From contig CAMNSS010000001.1 of the NCBI GenBank assembly GCA_946555345.1, positions 227,818 through 291,817 of the forward strand: DNA of 64,000 bases. The letters are read 5' to 3'. This DNA is from an uncultured Eubacterium sp. (GTDB taxonomy: Bacteria; Bacillota; Clostridia; Peptostreptococcales; Anaerovoracaceae). The notes under the pieces are model-generated. The model made no database searches. It saw only the letters and a program-made list of their open reading frames with translations, and was not told where the DNA came from. This document shows positions 27,329 to 36,654 of this stretch, one piece after another; positions within the stretch are counted from its first letter, which is position 1; the number at the start of each line of letters is the position of its first letter. A program made the position numbers and the translations under genes.

Positions 27329-28846
27329 TTGCTTGAAGAAAACAACATCAATTTCGGGCTTGTCAAACCGCTTCTGAAAGCATTCCCGGTTTCCGGGGAA
27401 GTCCCGGCGGCGCTTTCTTATCTTGCTATCGAAGAATACCCGCTCCATACCCAGCTTCATATGGAGGTTGTGTATGTCGCAAAGGGCAGTCTTTCCGTGA
27501 AGGTCGGCGTTTCCGATTATATTCTCCATGCGGGGGAGTTTGCAATTATCAATCCGCTTGAGCTGCATGGACTTTATGCGGCCGGTGAGCCGAATCAGGT
27601 ATGTATTCTCGAAATCAATCAGGGCTTTTATGCCCCATGCAAAGCAGAAAATATTTTCGTATCGGCATATGCGCTTTATGAGGATGCGGCGGGCAAGGAT
27701 TTTTTCCAGATCAAGAACCTGCTTCATAAAATTTTTGCTTTGCACTTGTCTTCCCGGTCCGGGGAAAGACCTGACGTCCTCCATCTTCCGGCAAGCGTGA
27801 CGGAGGACATGGTACAGTATGAAAAAATACTCCTGCGGTCTTTGATCAACTATTTCGAGCTTCATTTTACGCATGAATATTTCCTCTTTAGCGATGATAA
27901 GGAGAATACCTTGCGGGACAGCGCATTGCAGGCAAACAGGCTCAAGAGCATTCTTCTGTATTTCTATGAAAATTTTCCGCAGAAAATTCAGCTACAGGAT
28001 GTGGCGGACGTGACCTTTACCAATCGATACTCCATTTCCCGTTTGGTAAAGTCGGGGGTCGGGGTTACTTTTTCTGAGCTTTTGCAGCATATCCGGGTGG
28101 AGAAATCCGAACTCTACCTTCTGGGGACGCAGATGCCGGTCAGCCAGATCGTGTATGAGCTTGGGTTTTCGTCCTATCGCTATTTTAGCCTTCATTTTAA
28201 AAAGGTTTTTCATATGGCGCCTGCCGCTTATCGGAAGAAATTCACTCGGGAGACGATACGGTATAAGAATGTCACGGCGGCCTTGCCGACGACGCTCGGT
28301 GACGTGGAGGGCGCATTGGCGTTGTTTTCGGCGGAGCGTGCTGCAACGGCGGGGGAGAAGTGTGCCTCGTTGGAAAAGAAAAGGTGCACCGCATTGGAAC
28401 GTGAGGAGTGTGCCGCATCTATGGATGATGAACGCAGCGTTTCGGCGGGTAGCGGCGGTTGCGAGCAGGTCAATGTTAGGCTTAGTCGGCAGGAGACCGT
28501 TTGTGCAGACGGTCGTGCAGACGGCGCAGATGGGCAGGATTTTCCTTCTGGAAAAGCGCAGGCGGCGGGGAATGGTTCGGAGCGTGCCGAGTTGCCTGGG
28601 GAGGATCCGCCAAACGGCATAAAAGGAAGGCTGATGAAAATCAATCATGCAGAAGAATTAGGCCGAGCGATAAAAAGGCAGAGAAAAGCATTGCACTATA
28701 CGCAGGCTCATTTAGCAGAGGTAACAGGTTTTAGCGTGACTTTCATTTCTGATGTGGAGCGGGGAAAACCAACGGCAGAATTTGGGGAAACGATCCGACT
28801 GGCCAATTTTTTGGGACTGGATTTATTTATAGGGGAACGGGGATAG
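27329..28846 (+). CDS. AraC family regulator fused in frame to an XRE/HipB-like domain
   Basis: 505 residues from the preferred TTG start at 27329, which has AAAGGGGG 8 bp upstream and begins MLEENNINFGLV. Domains: an AraC-type cupin sensor (about 15-110, HMEVVYVAKGSLSVKVG and HAGEFAIINPLELHGLY). Next comes a helical linker, then a double-HTH AraC DNA-binding domain (about 205-305, KIQLQDVADVTFTNRYSISR and QIVYELGFSSYRYFSLHFKK). A low-complexity Ala/Glu/Gly-rich stretch follows (about 320-430). Last is a 70-residue XRE HTH (YTQAHLAEVTGFSVTFISDV, about 450-470) of the Y4mF/HipB antitoxin type. The XRE part also has its own ATG and ribosome binding site (see 28634). An AraC-XRE fusion is unusual. 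Confidence 0.75.
   Translation: MLEENNINFGLVKPLLKAFPVSGEVPAALSYLAIEEYPLHTQLHMEVVYVAKGSLSVKVGVSDYILHAGEFAIINPLELHGLYAAGEPNQVCILEINQGFYAPCKAENIFVSAYALYEDAAGKDFFQIKNLLHKIFALHLSSRSGERPDVLHLPASVTEDMVQYEKILLRSLINYFELHFTHEYFLFSDDKENTLRDSALQANRLKSILLYFYENFPQKIQLQDVADVTFTNRYSISRLVKSGVGVTFSELLQHIRVEKSELYLLGTQMPVSQIVYELGFSSYRYFSLHFKKVFHMAPAAYRKKFTRETIRYKNVTAALPTTLGDVEGALALFSAERAATAGEKCASLEKKRCTALEREECAASMDDERSVSAGSGGCEQVNVRLSRQETVCADGRADGADGQDFPSGKAQAAGNGSERAELPGEDPPNGIKGRLMKINHAEELGRAIKRQRKALHYTQAHLAEVTGFSVTFISDVERGKPTAEFGETIRLANFLGLDLFIGERG
28634..28846 (+). CDS. Possible independent XRE/HipB-like protein (internal start)
   Basis: ATG at 28634 lies 7 bp after AAAAGGAAGG and opens a 70-residue frame (MKINHAEELGRAI...) that matches the complete length of a small XRE/Y4mF antitoxin-type regulator with the motif DVERGKPTAEFGETIRLANF. 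It is in frame with the AraC gene, so both the fusion and the separate product may be made. No hipA-like toxin gene follows. Confidence 0.5.
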   Translation: MKINHAEELGRAIKRQRKALHYTQAHLAEVTGFSVTFISDVERGKPTAEFGETIRLANFLGLDLFIGERG

Positions 28847-28951
28847 GAGATGCGGCGGTTGAAATGGAAATCCTTTCAAACTTTGTATAATCAGCATGAA
28901 AATCACTGAACATACAGAGCTTGGGAAATTTTTGCAGAAGGAGCAGAGGCA

Positions 28952-29332
28952 ATGCAAAAACAGCGGCTTTGCAAGAAACAAAACATTTTGATCTTAGAAG
29001 ACGATAAAGAGCTGGCCGAAGGAATCAGCCTGTCCCTCGCTGATGAAAGCTTGGAATTTGTCCTTTGCGGGACGATTGCAGAAGCGAGAGCGGCTTTGCA
29101 GGAAAAACGGTTTGACCTTTTGATTGTCGACATCAACCTGCCGGATGGAAGCGGCCTTGCGTTTTGCAAAGAAATCAGGCAGCAGAGCCGGATGCCGATC
29201 GCCCTGCTGACTGCGCGGGATATGGAGCTGGATATCGTCAAGGGTCTGGAGTGCGGGGCGGACGATTATATCACGAAGCCGTTCAGCCTGATGGGTCTGC
29301 TTTTTTCTCAGGCGGTTGTATGCCGGATCTGA
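28952..29332 (+). pseudogene. Truncated response regulator (receiver domain only)
   Basis: The frame reads as an OmpR-type receiver: ILILEDDKELAEG with the acidic pocket, LLIVDINLPDGSG with the phosphoacceptor Asp (about 59), ALLTARD, and GADDYITKPFSLM. It then breaks into LLFSQAVVCRI and stops, just where the linker to the winged-helix output domain should begin. The DNA-binding domain is missing. Just after, in another frame, comes the end of an ABC permease (29320-29916). A start ATG with GGAG upstream is intact, so a stand-alone receiver could still be made. Confidence 0.75.
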
Positions 29333-29916
29333 TCGTCAGCGAGCAATATGCCGAAAAACTGCTCAAAAATCCATTGACAGAGCTGGTCAACGTGGAATAT
29401 GAGGAAGCTTTTTCCGCAGAAACGGAGGAAAAGGCGCTGGCTGTTTTTGAAGGCAAGAAGCGGATTTCCCATGACTCGAAGCTAAACTTGTATAATGATA
29501 TGAAAAATGCGGAGTTTTCCGTGAAGGTGCTGGGAAATAGCCTTGGCTTTATCATCGCCATGCTGGCGGCGCTGAATTACTTGAATATGACTGCCGTGAG
29601 CCTTTTAAGCCGCGCGAGGGAGTTCGCAGGGCTGGAAAGCATCGGCATGACGGTAAAGCAAACGAGGAAGATGTTGCGGGCGGAGGGCGTCGGCTATGTG
29701 GCGATTTCCATCGTGTTTGCGCTGGCGGCGGGATTGCCGGCCAGTTACGCCGTGTTTTGCGGGGTGAACGTCCATCGCATTTCATTTGCTGTTCCGTGGC
29801 TCAATAATTTGATTCTGTTTGCAGTCTTCCTTCTACTGTGCATGGCCGCACCAGTGCTGATTTACCAGAAGACGCAGAAGCGGAGCATTGTAGAGCGGCT
29901 TCGGAGCGGGGAGTGA
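29320..29916 (+). pseudogene. C-terminal fragment of an FtsX-type ABC transporter permease
   Basis: In a different frame from the receiver fragment. About 199 codons remain, including an extracellular stretch (SEQYAEKLLKNPLTELVNVE) and three membrane segments of the FtsX/MacB permease end. The segment SRAREFAGLESIGMTVKQTR is the family's conserved cytoplasmic loop. It has no start codon with a ribosome binding site. It is best read as what is left after a deletion that removed the regulator's output domain, a histidine kinase, an ABC ATPase and most of the permease (BceRSAB-like order). Confidence 0.7.
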
Positions 29917-29950
29917 ACCGCTCTTCCCCACATTTTCCGCATTTTTGTAA

Positions 29951-29980
29951 TTGACAAAAGCGGCCATGGTATAGTATAGT
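29951..29980 (+). promoter_or_regulatory. Promoter of the leu operon T-box transcript
   Basis: TTGACA (29951-29956), 18 bp, TATAGT (29975-29980), just before the first T-box stem. Confidence 0.7.
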
Positions 29981-29984
29981 TAAA

Positions 29985-30283
29985 AGACGCAGACAAATAA
30001 GCCTGCAAATTTAATACAGATGCGATGAACGGAATAAATTTGGTGAAAATATTTCAGCGAGCAGTCGGCTGGTGCAAGACTGTATATCTCATCGAATGTC
30101 TCACCCGGGAGCAGACAACTTTGAGCGGATATGTGATTTTTCGCAAACCCATGCCAAGAAGCCCATAGGCGGGCTTGCAGGCGGTTTTCGGGACGGCGGC
30201 AGCCGAAATAGCATATCAATAAGAGTGGTACCACGGAAGCTTATGCCTTCGTCTCTTAGTTTGAGGCGGAGGCTCGTTTTTTT
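29985..30283 (+). promoter_or_regulatory. Leucine T-box riboswitch with terminator
   Basis: A tRNA-Leu-sensing leader upstream of leuA. The specifier region GAATGTCTCACCCGGGAGC contains the codon CTC (Leu) at 30100-30102, next to the stem I elements GGTGCAAG. The antiterminator T-box sequence AGAGTGGTACCACGG is at 30223-30236. It can be replaced by a terminator whose arms GCCTTCGTCTC and GAGGCGGAGGC (30245-30274) pair with two G-U pairs and are followed by seven T's (30277-30283). Uncharged tRNA-Leu (anticodon GAG) should stabilise the antiterminator and switch on leuACDB. Confidence 0.93.
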
Positions 30284-30520
30284 CTTATCATGCAAAACCG
30301 CCACAGGCGGAGTGGATTTCGCTTTGCAGGCGGGCACCATGATCGTAGCAGGGATTCCTGCATGACAGGCAAGGCAAACGTGACAGAACCGACAATCCTG
30401 ACAAACAGAACCAGCAAACACGCTAATCGTGACAGCCCTGGCAGGGGCAGCAGGATTCTTTGCCGCACTACCCAAAAGACCGATGCTCTTAGGACAAAAT
30501 CGCAGGAAAGGAATGGACTT

Positions 30521-32221
30521 ATGAAAAACTATGACAAGTATGAGGTGGGATATTTTCCGCCGCCCACGCCGCATAACGAGTGGGTTAAGAAGGATCACGT
30601 GGAAAAAGCCCCCAGGTGGTGCAGCGTCGATTTAAGGGATGGAAACCAGGCACTGATCGTGCCGATGAGCCTTTCGGAAAAGGTGGATTTTTTCCAATAC
30701 CTGGTTAAACTGGGATTCAAGGAAATTGAAGTCGGCTTTCCGGCCGCTTCCCATACGGAATACCAATTCTTGCGCAAGCTGGTCGATGATAATTTAATTC
30801 CTGATGATGTGACGATCCAGGTGCTGACGCAATCGAGGAAGCATATCATCAAGAAAACCTTCGATGCGCTCGTAGGCGTGAAAAAGGCAGTCGTGCATCT
30901 TTACAATTCAACTTCGGTCGCCCAGCGGGAGCAGGTTTTCAAAAAAGAAAAGCCTGAAATCATTCAAATTGCCCTGGAAGGCGCAGCGCTGATGAACGAG
31001 TTTGCAGAAAAATACCCTGATACCGAGTTTGCGTTTGAGTATTCCCCGGAGAGCTTTACGGGAACGGAGGTCGAGTTTGCGGCCGAGATTTGCAATGCAG
31101 TCATCGATACGTGGAAGCAGAAGCCTGATCGGGAAATCATCATCAACCTCCCGGCCACGGTGGAAATGTCCATGCCGCATATTTATGCTTCCCAGATTGA
31201 ATATATGTGTGCGCAGCTCCATCATCGGGAAGAGCTGGCGATTTCCCTGCATCCGCATAACGACAGGGGTACGGCCGTGGCGGCGGCGGAGCTTGGGCTT
31301 TTGGCGGGCGGAGACCGCGTGGAAGGAACGCTCTTCGGCAATGGCGAGCGGACAGGGAATGTGGATATCGTGACCGTAGCGATGAACCTTTTTTCCCATG
31401 GCGTAGACCCGAAGCTGGATTTTTCCAATATGCCGAAGGTCGTTGAAATGTATGAGAAATTTACGGATTTGCAGGTGCATCCAAGGAATCCGTACGGCGG
31501 AAGCTTGGTATTTGCCGCTTTTTCTGGCTCGCATCAGGATGCGATTTCCAAGGGGATGCGCTGTCACAGAACTGGCGAGCGGAAAACTTGGTCCGTGCCG
31601 TACCTGCTCATCGATCCGCAGGACGTCGGCAGGGAATACGAAGCGGACGTGATCCGCATCAACAGCCAGTCCGGCAAGGGCGGCGTGGCGTACATCCTGG
31701 AAAACAACTTTGGCTATGTGATTCCACAGCAGATGCGGGAGGAAATCGGCTATATGGTTAAGGATATTTCCGACCAGGAACACAAGGAGCTGTCCCCGGC
31801 CGAGGTTTACCAGGCCTTTGCCAAGGAATATATCAATGTGTTCGACCCGATTGACATTACGGATGCGACGTTCAAAAAGGCTTCCGATTATAAGTCCAAC
31901 GACGGGATGATCGTTAAGATCGAGGTTCGCATTGCGGGCGATGAATTTCAGTTTGAAGCGGTCGGCAACGGGCGTCTTGACGCGATCAGCAATGCGCTCA
32001 AGCAGTCGCCGTATACGTTTGACTATAAATTCATCACTTATTCGGAACACGCATTGTCCACGGAATCCACGTCAAAGGCGGCGGCATATGTCTGCATCGA
32101 GGACAGCGAGCAGAACCAGTTCTGGGGCGTAGGCATTCACGAGGATATTATCCTTGCGTCGGTCAATGCGCTGGTGAGCGCGCTCAACAGGCAGAACCGC
32201 AAAGATCACTTTGTGGAGTAG
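30521..32221 (+). CDS. leuA: 2-Isopropylmalate synthase
   Basis: First committed step of leucine synthesis: acetyl-CoA plus 2-ketoisovalerate to 2-isopropylmalate. The 566 residues fit the long (type 2, about 560 residues) LeuA. The start at 30521 follows AAAGGAATG; the frame is open back into the T-box but that part is leader. The TIM barrel starts WCSVDLRDGNQAL (about 35), with IEVGFPAAS and the metal motif SLHPHNDRGTAVAAAELG (HxH, about 245) and GNGERTGN. The C-terminal LeuA regulatory dimer domain (about 430-560) has MIVKIEVRIAGDEF, the site of leucine feedback. It is controlled by the Leu T-box. Confidence 0.96.
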   Translation: MKNYDKYEVGYFPPPTPHNEWVKKDHVEKAPRWCSVDLRDGNQALIVPMSLSEKVDFFQYLVKLGFKEIEVGFPAASHTEYQFLRKLVDDNLIPDDVTIQVLTQSRKHIIKKTFDALVGVKKAVVHLYNSTSVAQREQVFKKEKPEIIQIALEGAALMNEFAEKYPDTEFAFEYSPESFTGTEVEFAAEICNAVIDTWKQKPDREIIINLPATVEMSMPHIYASQIEYMCAQLHHREELAISLHPHNDRGTAVAAAELGLLAGGDRVEGTLFGNGERTGNVDIVTVAMNLFSHGVDPKLDFSNMPKVVEMYEKFTDLQVHPRNPYGGSLVFAAFSGSHQDAISKGMRCHRTGERKTWSVPYLLIDPQDVGREYEADVIRINSQSGKGGVAYILENNFGYVIPQQMREEIGYMVKDISDQEHKELSPAEVYQAFAKEYINVFDPIDITDATFKKASDYKSNDGMIVKIEVRIAGDEFQFEAVGNGRLDAISNALKQSPYTFDYKFITYSEHALSTESTSKAAAYVCIEDSEQNQFWGVGIHEDIILASVNALVSALNRQNRKDHFVE

Positions 32222-32667
32222 GCAGCGGGCGTTTGGGCAGTCATGCGGCACGGAGCGAGTGGCGCAAAATGGCACAGGCAGCGCAAAGCGGGCAGCGGGC
32301 GCAGTACGAAGCGTGCGGATGGAGCGATCCAAAAGCGCATGGCGGGAGTCGGGTGGATTACGAGATTGCCTGATTGGAATCAAGCGGATTGCAAGGCCGT
32401 TTAATTGGAATCGAGCTGGTCGCTTGGCGAATCACCGCATGAAACGAGGCGGTGCAGACGCTCTTCAAACCTGCGGCGAAATATCGTGCGGACCGTCGTA
32501 CAGAGCAGGTAGCACAGCCCGCTGTGCCTTACGAAAGCGGCACGAAGCGAGGCTGCAGTGTTGCGCACTTTATGCTTGCGGCACAAAATGCATGAAAAAT
32601 ACACAAATAGCGAATGCCAGATAACAACGGAAAATAGCAGAAAACGAGAAAAAGGAGGAACTCAACG
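32222..32667. other. Long degenerate spacer between leuA and leuC
   Basis: 446 bp inside the operon, made of drifting GCGGGCG, GGCGCA and GGCACGAAGCG words, with no gene, terminator or promoter I can defend. The last 40 bp become A-rich and carry the leuC ribosome binding site (AAAGGAGGA). Similar fillers separate leuC-leuD (249 bp) and leuD-leuB (about 190 bp). Confidence 0.5.
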
Positions 32668-33927
32668 ATGGGAATGACAATGACCCAGAAAATCCTGGCA
32701 GCCCACGCAGGTCTTGACAGCGTGGTCAGCGGACAGCTGATTCGGGCGGACCTCGATATGGTGCTGGGAAATGATATCACGACGCCGGTAGCGGTCAACG
32801 AGTTTGAAAAAGCCGGATTTGACGGAATTTTTGACAGGGAAAGAATTTCGCTGGTAATGGATCACTTTACGCCGAATAAGGACATCAAGGCGGCCGAGCA
32901 ATGTATGCAGTGCAGGACTTTTGCCAAACGGTTTGATGTGGAGAATTTCTTCGATGTAGGCAGAATGGGAATCGAACACGCACTCCTTCCAGAGCAGGGG
33001 CTTGTAAAAGCTGGCGACTGCATCATCGGCGCAGATTCCCATACCTGCACCTATGGTGCGCTGGGCGCTTTTTCTACAGGGGTAGGCAGTACCGATATGG
33101 CGGCTGGCATGGCGACTGGGCAAGCATGGTTTAAAGTGCCGGAAGCCATCAAATTTAACCTTACGGGTGCGCTTTGCGAGAACGTGACGGGAAAAGATGT
33201 TATTTTACATATCATCGGCATGATCGGCGTGGACGGTGCGCTTTACAAGTCGATGGAGTTCATGGGGGAAGGCTTGAAGAGCCTCAGCATGGACGACAGG
33301 CTTTGCATTGCGAACATGGCGATCGAAGCGGGGGCGAAAAACGGCATTTTCATGGTGGACGATGTGACCGTGAAATATATGGCCGGCAGGGTTAAAGGCG
33401 AGTGGACGGTATATGCGCCGGATGAGGACGCCGAATACGTGGAAACTTATGATATCGACCTCAGCACGCTGCGCCCGACGGTTTCCTTCCCGCATCTTCC
33501 GGAGAACACGAAGACGATTGACGAAGTAGGCGATGTCGATATCCAGCAGGTTGTGATCGGCTCTTGTACCAACGGGCGGCTTGAGGATATGGCGATGGCG
33601 GCGAAAATCTTAAAAGGGAAAAAGGTTCATCCTGATGTGCGGGCGATCATCATCCCGGGAACGCAGCAGGTGTACAAGGATTCGATGAAGGCTGGCTATA
33701 TGGATATTTTCATCGATGCAGGATGTGTCGTTTCTACGCCGACGTGTGGTCCTTGCCTTGGCGGGCATATGGGAATCCTGGCGGCGGGCGAGCGGTGCGT
33801 TGCGACGACGAACAGAAATTTTGTCGGCAGGATGGGTCATGTAAAATCAGAGGTTTATCTGGCTAGCCCTGCGGTTGCGGCGGCGTCTGCAGTTACGGGC
33901 AAAATCAGCAGCCCGGATGCGGTGTAG
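32668..33927 (+). CDS. leuC: 3-Isopropylmalate dehydratase large subunit
   Basis: Fe-S aconitase-family subunit that isomerises 2- to 3-isopropylmalate with LeuD. Its 419 residues mark the short (archaeal/clostridial, HacA-like) form. Cluster ligands are visible: Cys in [14 protein letters not shown] (about 300) and in [14 protein letters not shown] (about 358-365). The substrate loop is [20 protein letters not shown] (about 119). The ATG follows AAAGGAGGAACTCAACG. It is the second gene of leuACDB. Confidence 0.96.
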   Translation: MGMTMTQKILAAHAGLDSVVSGQLIRADLDMVLGNDITTPVAVNEFEKAGFDGIFDRERISLVMDHFTPNKDIKAAEQCMQCRTFAKRFDVENFFDVGRMGIEHALLPEQGLVKAGDCIIGADSHTCTYGALGAFSTGVGSTDMAAGMATGQAWFKVPEAIKFNLTGALCENVTGKDVILHIIGMIGVDGALYKSMEFMGEGLKSLSMDDRLCIANMAIEAGAKNGIFMVDDVTVKYMAGRVKGEWTVYAPDEDAEYVETYDIDLSTLRPTVSFPHLPENTKTIDEVGDVDIQQVVIGSCTNGRLEDMAMAAKILKGKKVHPDVRAIIIPGTQQVYKDSMKAGYMDIFIDAGCVVSTPTCGPCLGGHMGILAAGERCVATTNRNFVGRMGHVKSEVYLASPAVAAASAVTGKISSPDAV

Positions 33928-34176
33928 GTTTGAGCAAAAGGCAAAACGAAATTTAGCACGGTTTCGGTGTGGTTTGCGCATAAGGTGTTTCGCAATGACG
34001 TAGAATTTAGGCGCAGCTCCGGCAAGCGTTTTGGGCGGTGCATCCGAATGAACGTTAAATGCGGTTTAGGCGCAGCGCAGGCGGCTCAGATGAACATCAG
34101 GCGCAGGGGAAAGCAATGCGCGGATTTTGGTAGCGCAGAAGCGATGCGCAGCGAAACGATGGTAAGGAGGAATCAA

Positions 34177-34659
34177 ATGAAAGCACAAGGCTTAGTCCAT
34201 AAATATGGGGACAATGTAGATACAGATGTTATTATTCCGGCAAGATATCTCAATGTCGCAGACATGAACGAGCTGGCGAACCACTGCATGGAAGATATCG
34301 ATGCGGATTTTGTCAATAAAGTGAATGCTGGCGACATCATGGTTGGCGGGGAGAATTTCGGTTGCGGATCTTCCCGAGAACACGCTCCAGCGGTGATCAA
34401 GGCGAGCGGGATTGCCTGCGTGATCGCCAAGACCTTTGCGAGGATTTTTTATCGAAATTCGATCAATATCGGCCTGCCGATTCTGGAATGCCCGGAGGCG
34501 AGCGATGCCATTGCTTCTGGGGATAAGGTGTCGGTGGATTTCGACACGGGGATCATCACCAATGAAAGCAAGGGCGAGACGTATCAGGCGCTGCCGTTTC
34601 CTGATTTCATCAAGGATATTATGGCAAAGGGCGGCTTGATGAAAAGCTTGAAGGAATAG
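34177..34659 (+). CDS. leuD: 3-Isopropylmalate dehydratase small subunit
   Basis: 160-residue swivelling subunit that completes the LeuCD isomerase. The family signature starts at [19 protein letters not shown] (about 6-24), then [20 protein letters not shown] (about 52-71) with the substrate-contacting GCGSSREH, and [13 protein letters not shown]. The length is typical of the short LeuD partnered with the 420-residue LeuC. The start at 34177 is chosen because GGTAAGGAGG lies 7 bp upstream. A longer in-frame frame reaches back to 33967 but has no ribosome binding site and falls in degenerate spacer. Confidence 0.95.
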   Translation: MKAQGLVHKYGDNVDTDVIIPARYLNVADMNELANHCMEDIDADFVNKVNAGDIMVGGENFGCGSSREHAPAVIKASGIACVIAKTFARIFYRNSINIGLPILECPEASDAIASGDKVSVDFDTGIITNESKGETYQALPFPDFIKDIMAKGGLMKSLKE

Positions 34660-34847
34660 CGGAGGCATTGGGAAACAGCATGAAGAAGTTGCGGGAGTAG
34701 CGGATTGCTTGCGAAGTCCGGCAAAGGAAACAAACAGCGATTAGGCGAGAAGCCGGGCAACGAGTTCCTGAACTTTAGGAGAATTTGATAAAAATTCGAC
34801 AAACAAGATTTGACAAATAAAATTGACACGAATAAAGGAGAATGCTT

Positions 34848-35927
34848 ATGAACATGAAACTTGCGGTCATTCCTGGCGATGGAATCGGGCCAGAAGTCAT
34901 CAGGGAAACGCTAAAAGTCCTGGACGAAGTCGGGAAGCAGTACGGACATACCTTTGAATATACGAAAGTCCTAGCGGGCGGCTGCGCTATCGATGTGCAT
35001 GGGCAGTGCCTTCCGCAAGAGACAATAGACATTTGCAAAGCCAGCGATGCGGTGCTGTTAGGCGCTGTCGGCGGGTGGAAATGGGATAACCTGCCAGGAA
35101 ACGAGCGGCCGGAAATGGCGCTGCTGGGGCTTCGTAAGGAGCTGGGACTTTTTGCAAATCTGCGCCCGGCGTTGCTGTTTGAGGTGCTGGCGGATGCATG
35201 CCCGCTGAAAGCAGAAATCGTGGAAGGCGGCTTGGATCTCGTCGTCGTGCGGGAGCTGACAGGCGGCATTTACTTTGGGGAAAAAGGCTTGAAGGACACT
35301 GACCTGGGTCCTGCGGCTTACGATGTGGAGCAGTATGCGGAGGAAGAGGTTCGCAGGATCGCCGAGGTGGCGTTTGACATGGCGATGAAGCGGAGCAAAA
35401 AAGTAGCCAGCGTGGACAAGGCTAATGTTTTGGAAAGCTCCAGGCTTTGGCGGCGCATTGTGGCGGAGGTCGGCGAGCGTTATCCGGAGGTCGAATTGAA
35501 CAATCTCTATATCGATAATGCGGCGATGCAAATGGTCAGAAACCCGAAGCAGTTTGATGTGATCGTAACCAGCAACATTTTCGGGGATATTCTTTCCGAT
35601 GAAGCGAGTATGATCACGGGGTCGATCGGGATGCTTCCGTCGGCGAGCTTGGCAAAGGGCAACTTCGGTATGTACGAGCCGGTTCACGGTTCTGCGCCGG
35701 ATATTGCGGGGGCGGATATGGCAAACCCGATGGCGACGATTCTATCGGCTGCGATGATGCTGCGCTATACGTTTGGGCTGGGAAAAGAGGCTGATGCGAT
35801 TGAAGCTGCGGTGAAGAAGGTGCTGGCGGACGGGCATCGGACGCCGGATATCGCAGAAGAAGGAGAAACGGCAATCGGGACGGCCAAGACAGGTGATCTG
35901 ATTGCAGCGGCAATTAAGATGGCATAG
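34848..35927 (+). CDS. leuB: 3-Isopropylmalate dehydrogenase
   Basis: NAD-dependent oxidative decarboxylation to 4-methyl-2-oxopentanoate, the last Leu-specific step before transamination by IlvE. 359 residues. Landmarks are [14 protein letters not shown] (about 4-17), [13 protein letters not shown] (about 127), [13 protein letters not shown] (about 190, with the catalytic Lys), the metal Asp segment [20 protein letters not shown] (about 244) and [12 protein letters not shown] (about 272). The ATG at 34848 lies 7 bp after AAAGGAG; ATG at 34842 is too close to the site. It is the last gene of the operon and is followed by the terminator at 36006. Confidence 0.96.
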   Translation: MNMKLAVIPGDGIGPEVIRETLKVLDEVGKQYGHTFEYTKVLAGGCAIDVHGQCLPQETIDICKASDAVLLGAVGGWKWDNLPGNERPEMALLGLRKELGLFANLRPALLFEVLADACPLKAEIVEGGLDLVVVRELTGGIYFGEKGLKDTDLGPAAYDVEQYAEEEVRRIAEVAFDMAMKRSKKVASVDKANVLESSRLWRRIVAEVGERYPEVELNNLYIDNAAMQMVRNPKQFDVIVTSNIFGDILSDEASMITGSIGMLPSASLAKGNFGMYEPVHGSAPDIAGADMANPMATILSAAMMLRYTFGLGKEADAIEAAVKKVLADGHRTPDIAEEGETAIGTAKTGDLIAAAIKMA

Positions 35928-36005
35928 CGCAGAAAATGGATCGTTTTCTTAAAAACGAGAGGGTAACGCACACTAATATCCGGGGTTGACCCCAATTTAT
36001 GCAAC

Positions 36006-36050
36006 AAAAGCAATGACTGCATATTTATGCGGCCATTGCTTTTTCGTTTT
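36006..36050 (+). terminator. Terminator of the leu operon
   Basis: AAAAGCAATG (36006-36015) pairs with CATTGCTTTT (36034-36043) around a loop with an inner GCAT...ATGC stem, then TCGTTTT. It lies 79 bp after the leuB stop. Confidence 0.75.
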
Positions 36051-36121
36051 ACGATTGCATATTGCACGGTTCTGGCGAAGCATCATTTGTCGCCTGCTGA
36101 AATCGAAAAAGAGTTCAATTC

Positions 36122-36150
36122 TTGACAAAACGGGTATAGTATGATACATT
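36122..36150 (+). promoter_or_regulatory. Promoter of the Rrf2 gene
   Basis: A perfect -35 TTGACA (36122-36127), then 17 bp to TACATT (36145-36150), preceded by TGA, which makes an extended -10. A start near 36157 leaves about 50 nt before the GGAGGAG-linked start at 36207. Confidence 0.65.
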
Positions 36151-36182
36151 TGATAAAAATAGTCTAATTATATGTGTCAAAT

Positions 36183-36605
36183 ATGCTACGTCAGGAGGAG
36201 AGTAAGATTTTACTGATCAAAGAAGTAGAATATGCATTCAGGGTGTTAAACGAGCTGAACAAAGAAAGCCCCCTGTCTGCTTCTGAGATTTCCAAAAGAC
36301 AAGAGATACCGTCGCCTTTTATCTACAGGGTGCTAAAGAAGCTGGAGTCAGCCGGCATTCTTGTTATTAAGAGAGGCGTACAGGGCGGATACAGCATCAA
36401 AAGGGATTGTCATGATTTGACATTGTATGATGTAATATGTGCTTTTGAAAATACATTTTTGGTAATCGAATGCATGAAAGCAGAATATGATTGTTGCCAT
36501 AACAGGGATATTGGATGCAAGCTGCACAAAGAGTTTGAACGTTTGCAAAGCATCCTGCAAAATGAATTTAAGCGAAATGACCTAGCGGCGCTGTTTGATG
36601 AATAG
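36183..36605 (+). CDS. Rrf2 family transcriptional regulator
   Basis: About 140 residues. A winged HTH starts IKEVEYAFRVLNELNKE and continues with SASEISKRQEIPSPFIYRVL and the wing VQGGYSIKR. A Cys-rich segment (ECMKAEYDCCHNRDIGC, about 97-113) could hold an Fe-S cluster as in IscR/NsrR-type sensors. The start is uncertain. ATG 36183 (used here) has no ribosome binding site. A perfect GGAGGAG (36194-36200) lies 6 bp before an in-frame ATT at 36207, and starting there gives (M)LLIKEVEYA, the normal Rrf2 N-terminus. The EFR1-type Fe-S protein on the opposite strand nearby could be a target. Confidence 0.88.
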   Translation: MLRQEESKILLIKEVEYAFRVLNELNKESPLSASEISKRQEIPSPFIYRVLKKLESAGILVIKRGVQGGYSIKRDCHDLTLYDVICAFENTFLVIECMKAEYDCCHNRDIGCKLHKEFERLQSILQNEFKRNDLAALFDE

Positions 36606-36654
36606 TGGCGGGAAAGAAGAATAGGAAATCTCATTTTTATAATTTTTGTTCTTT

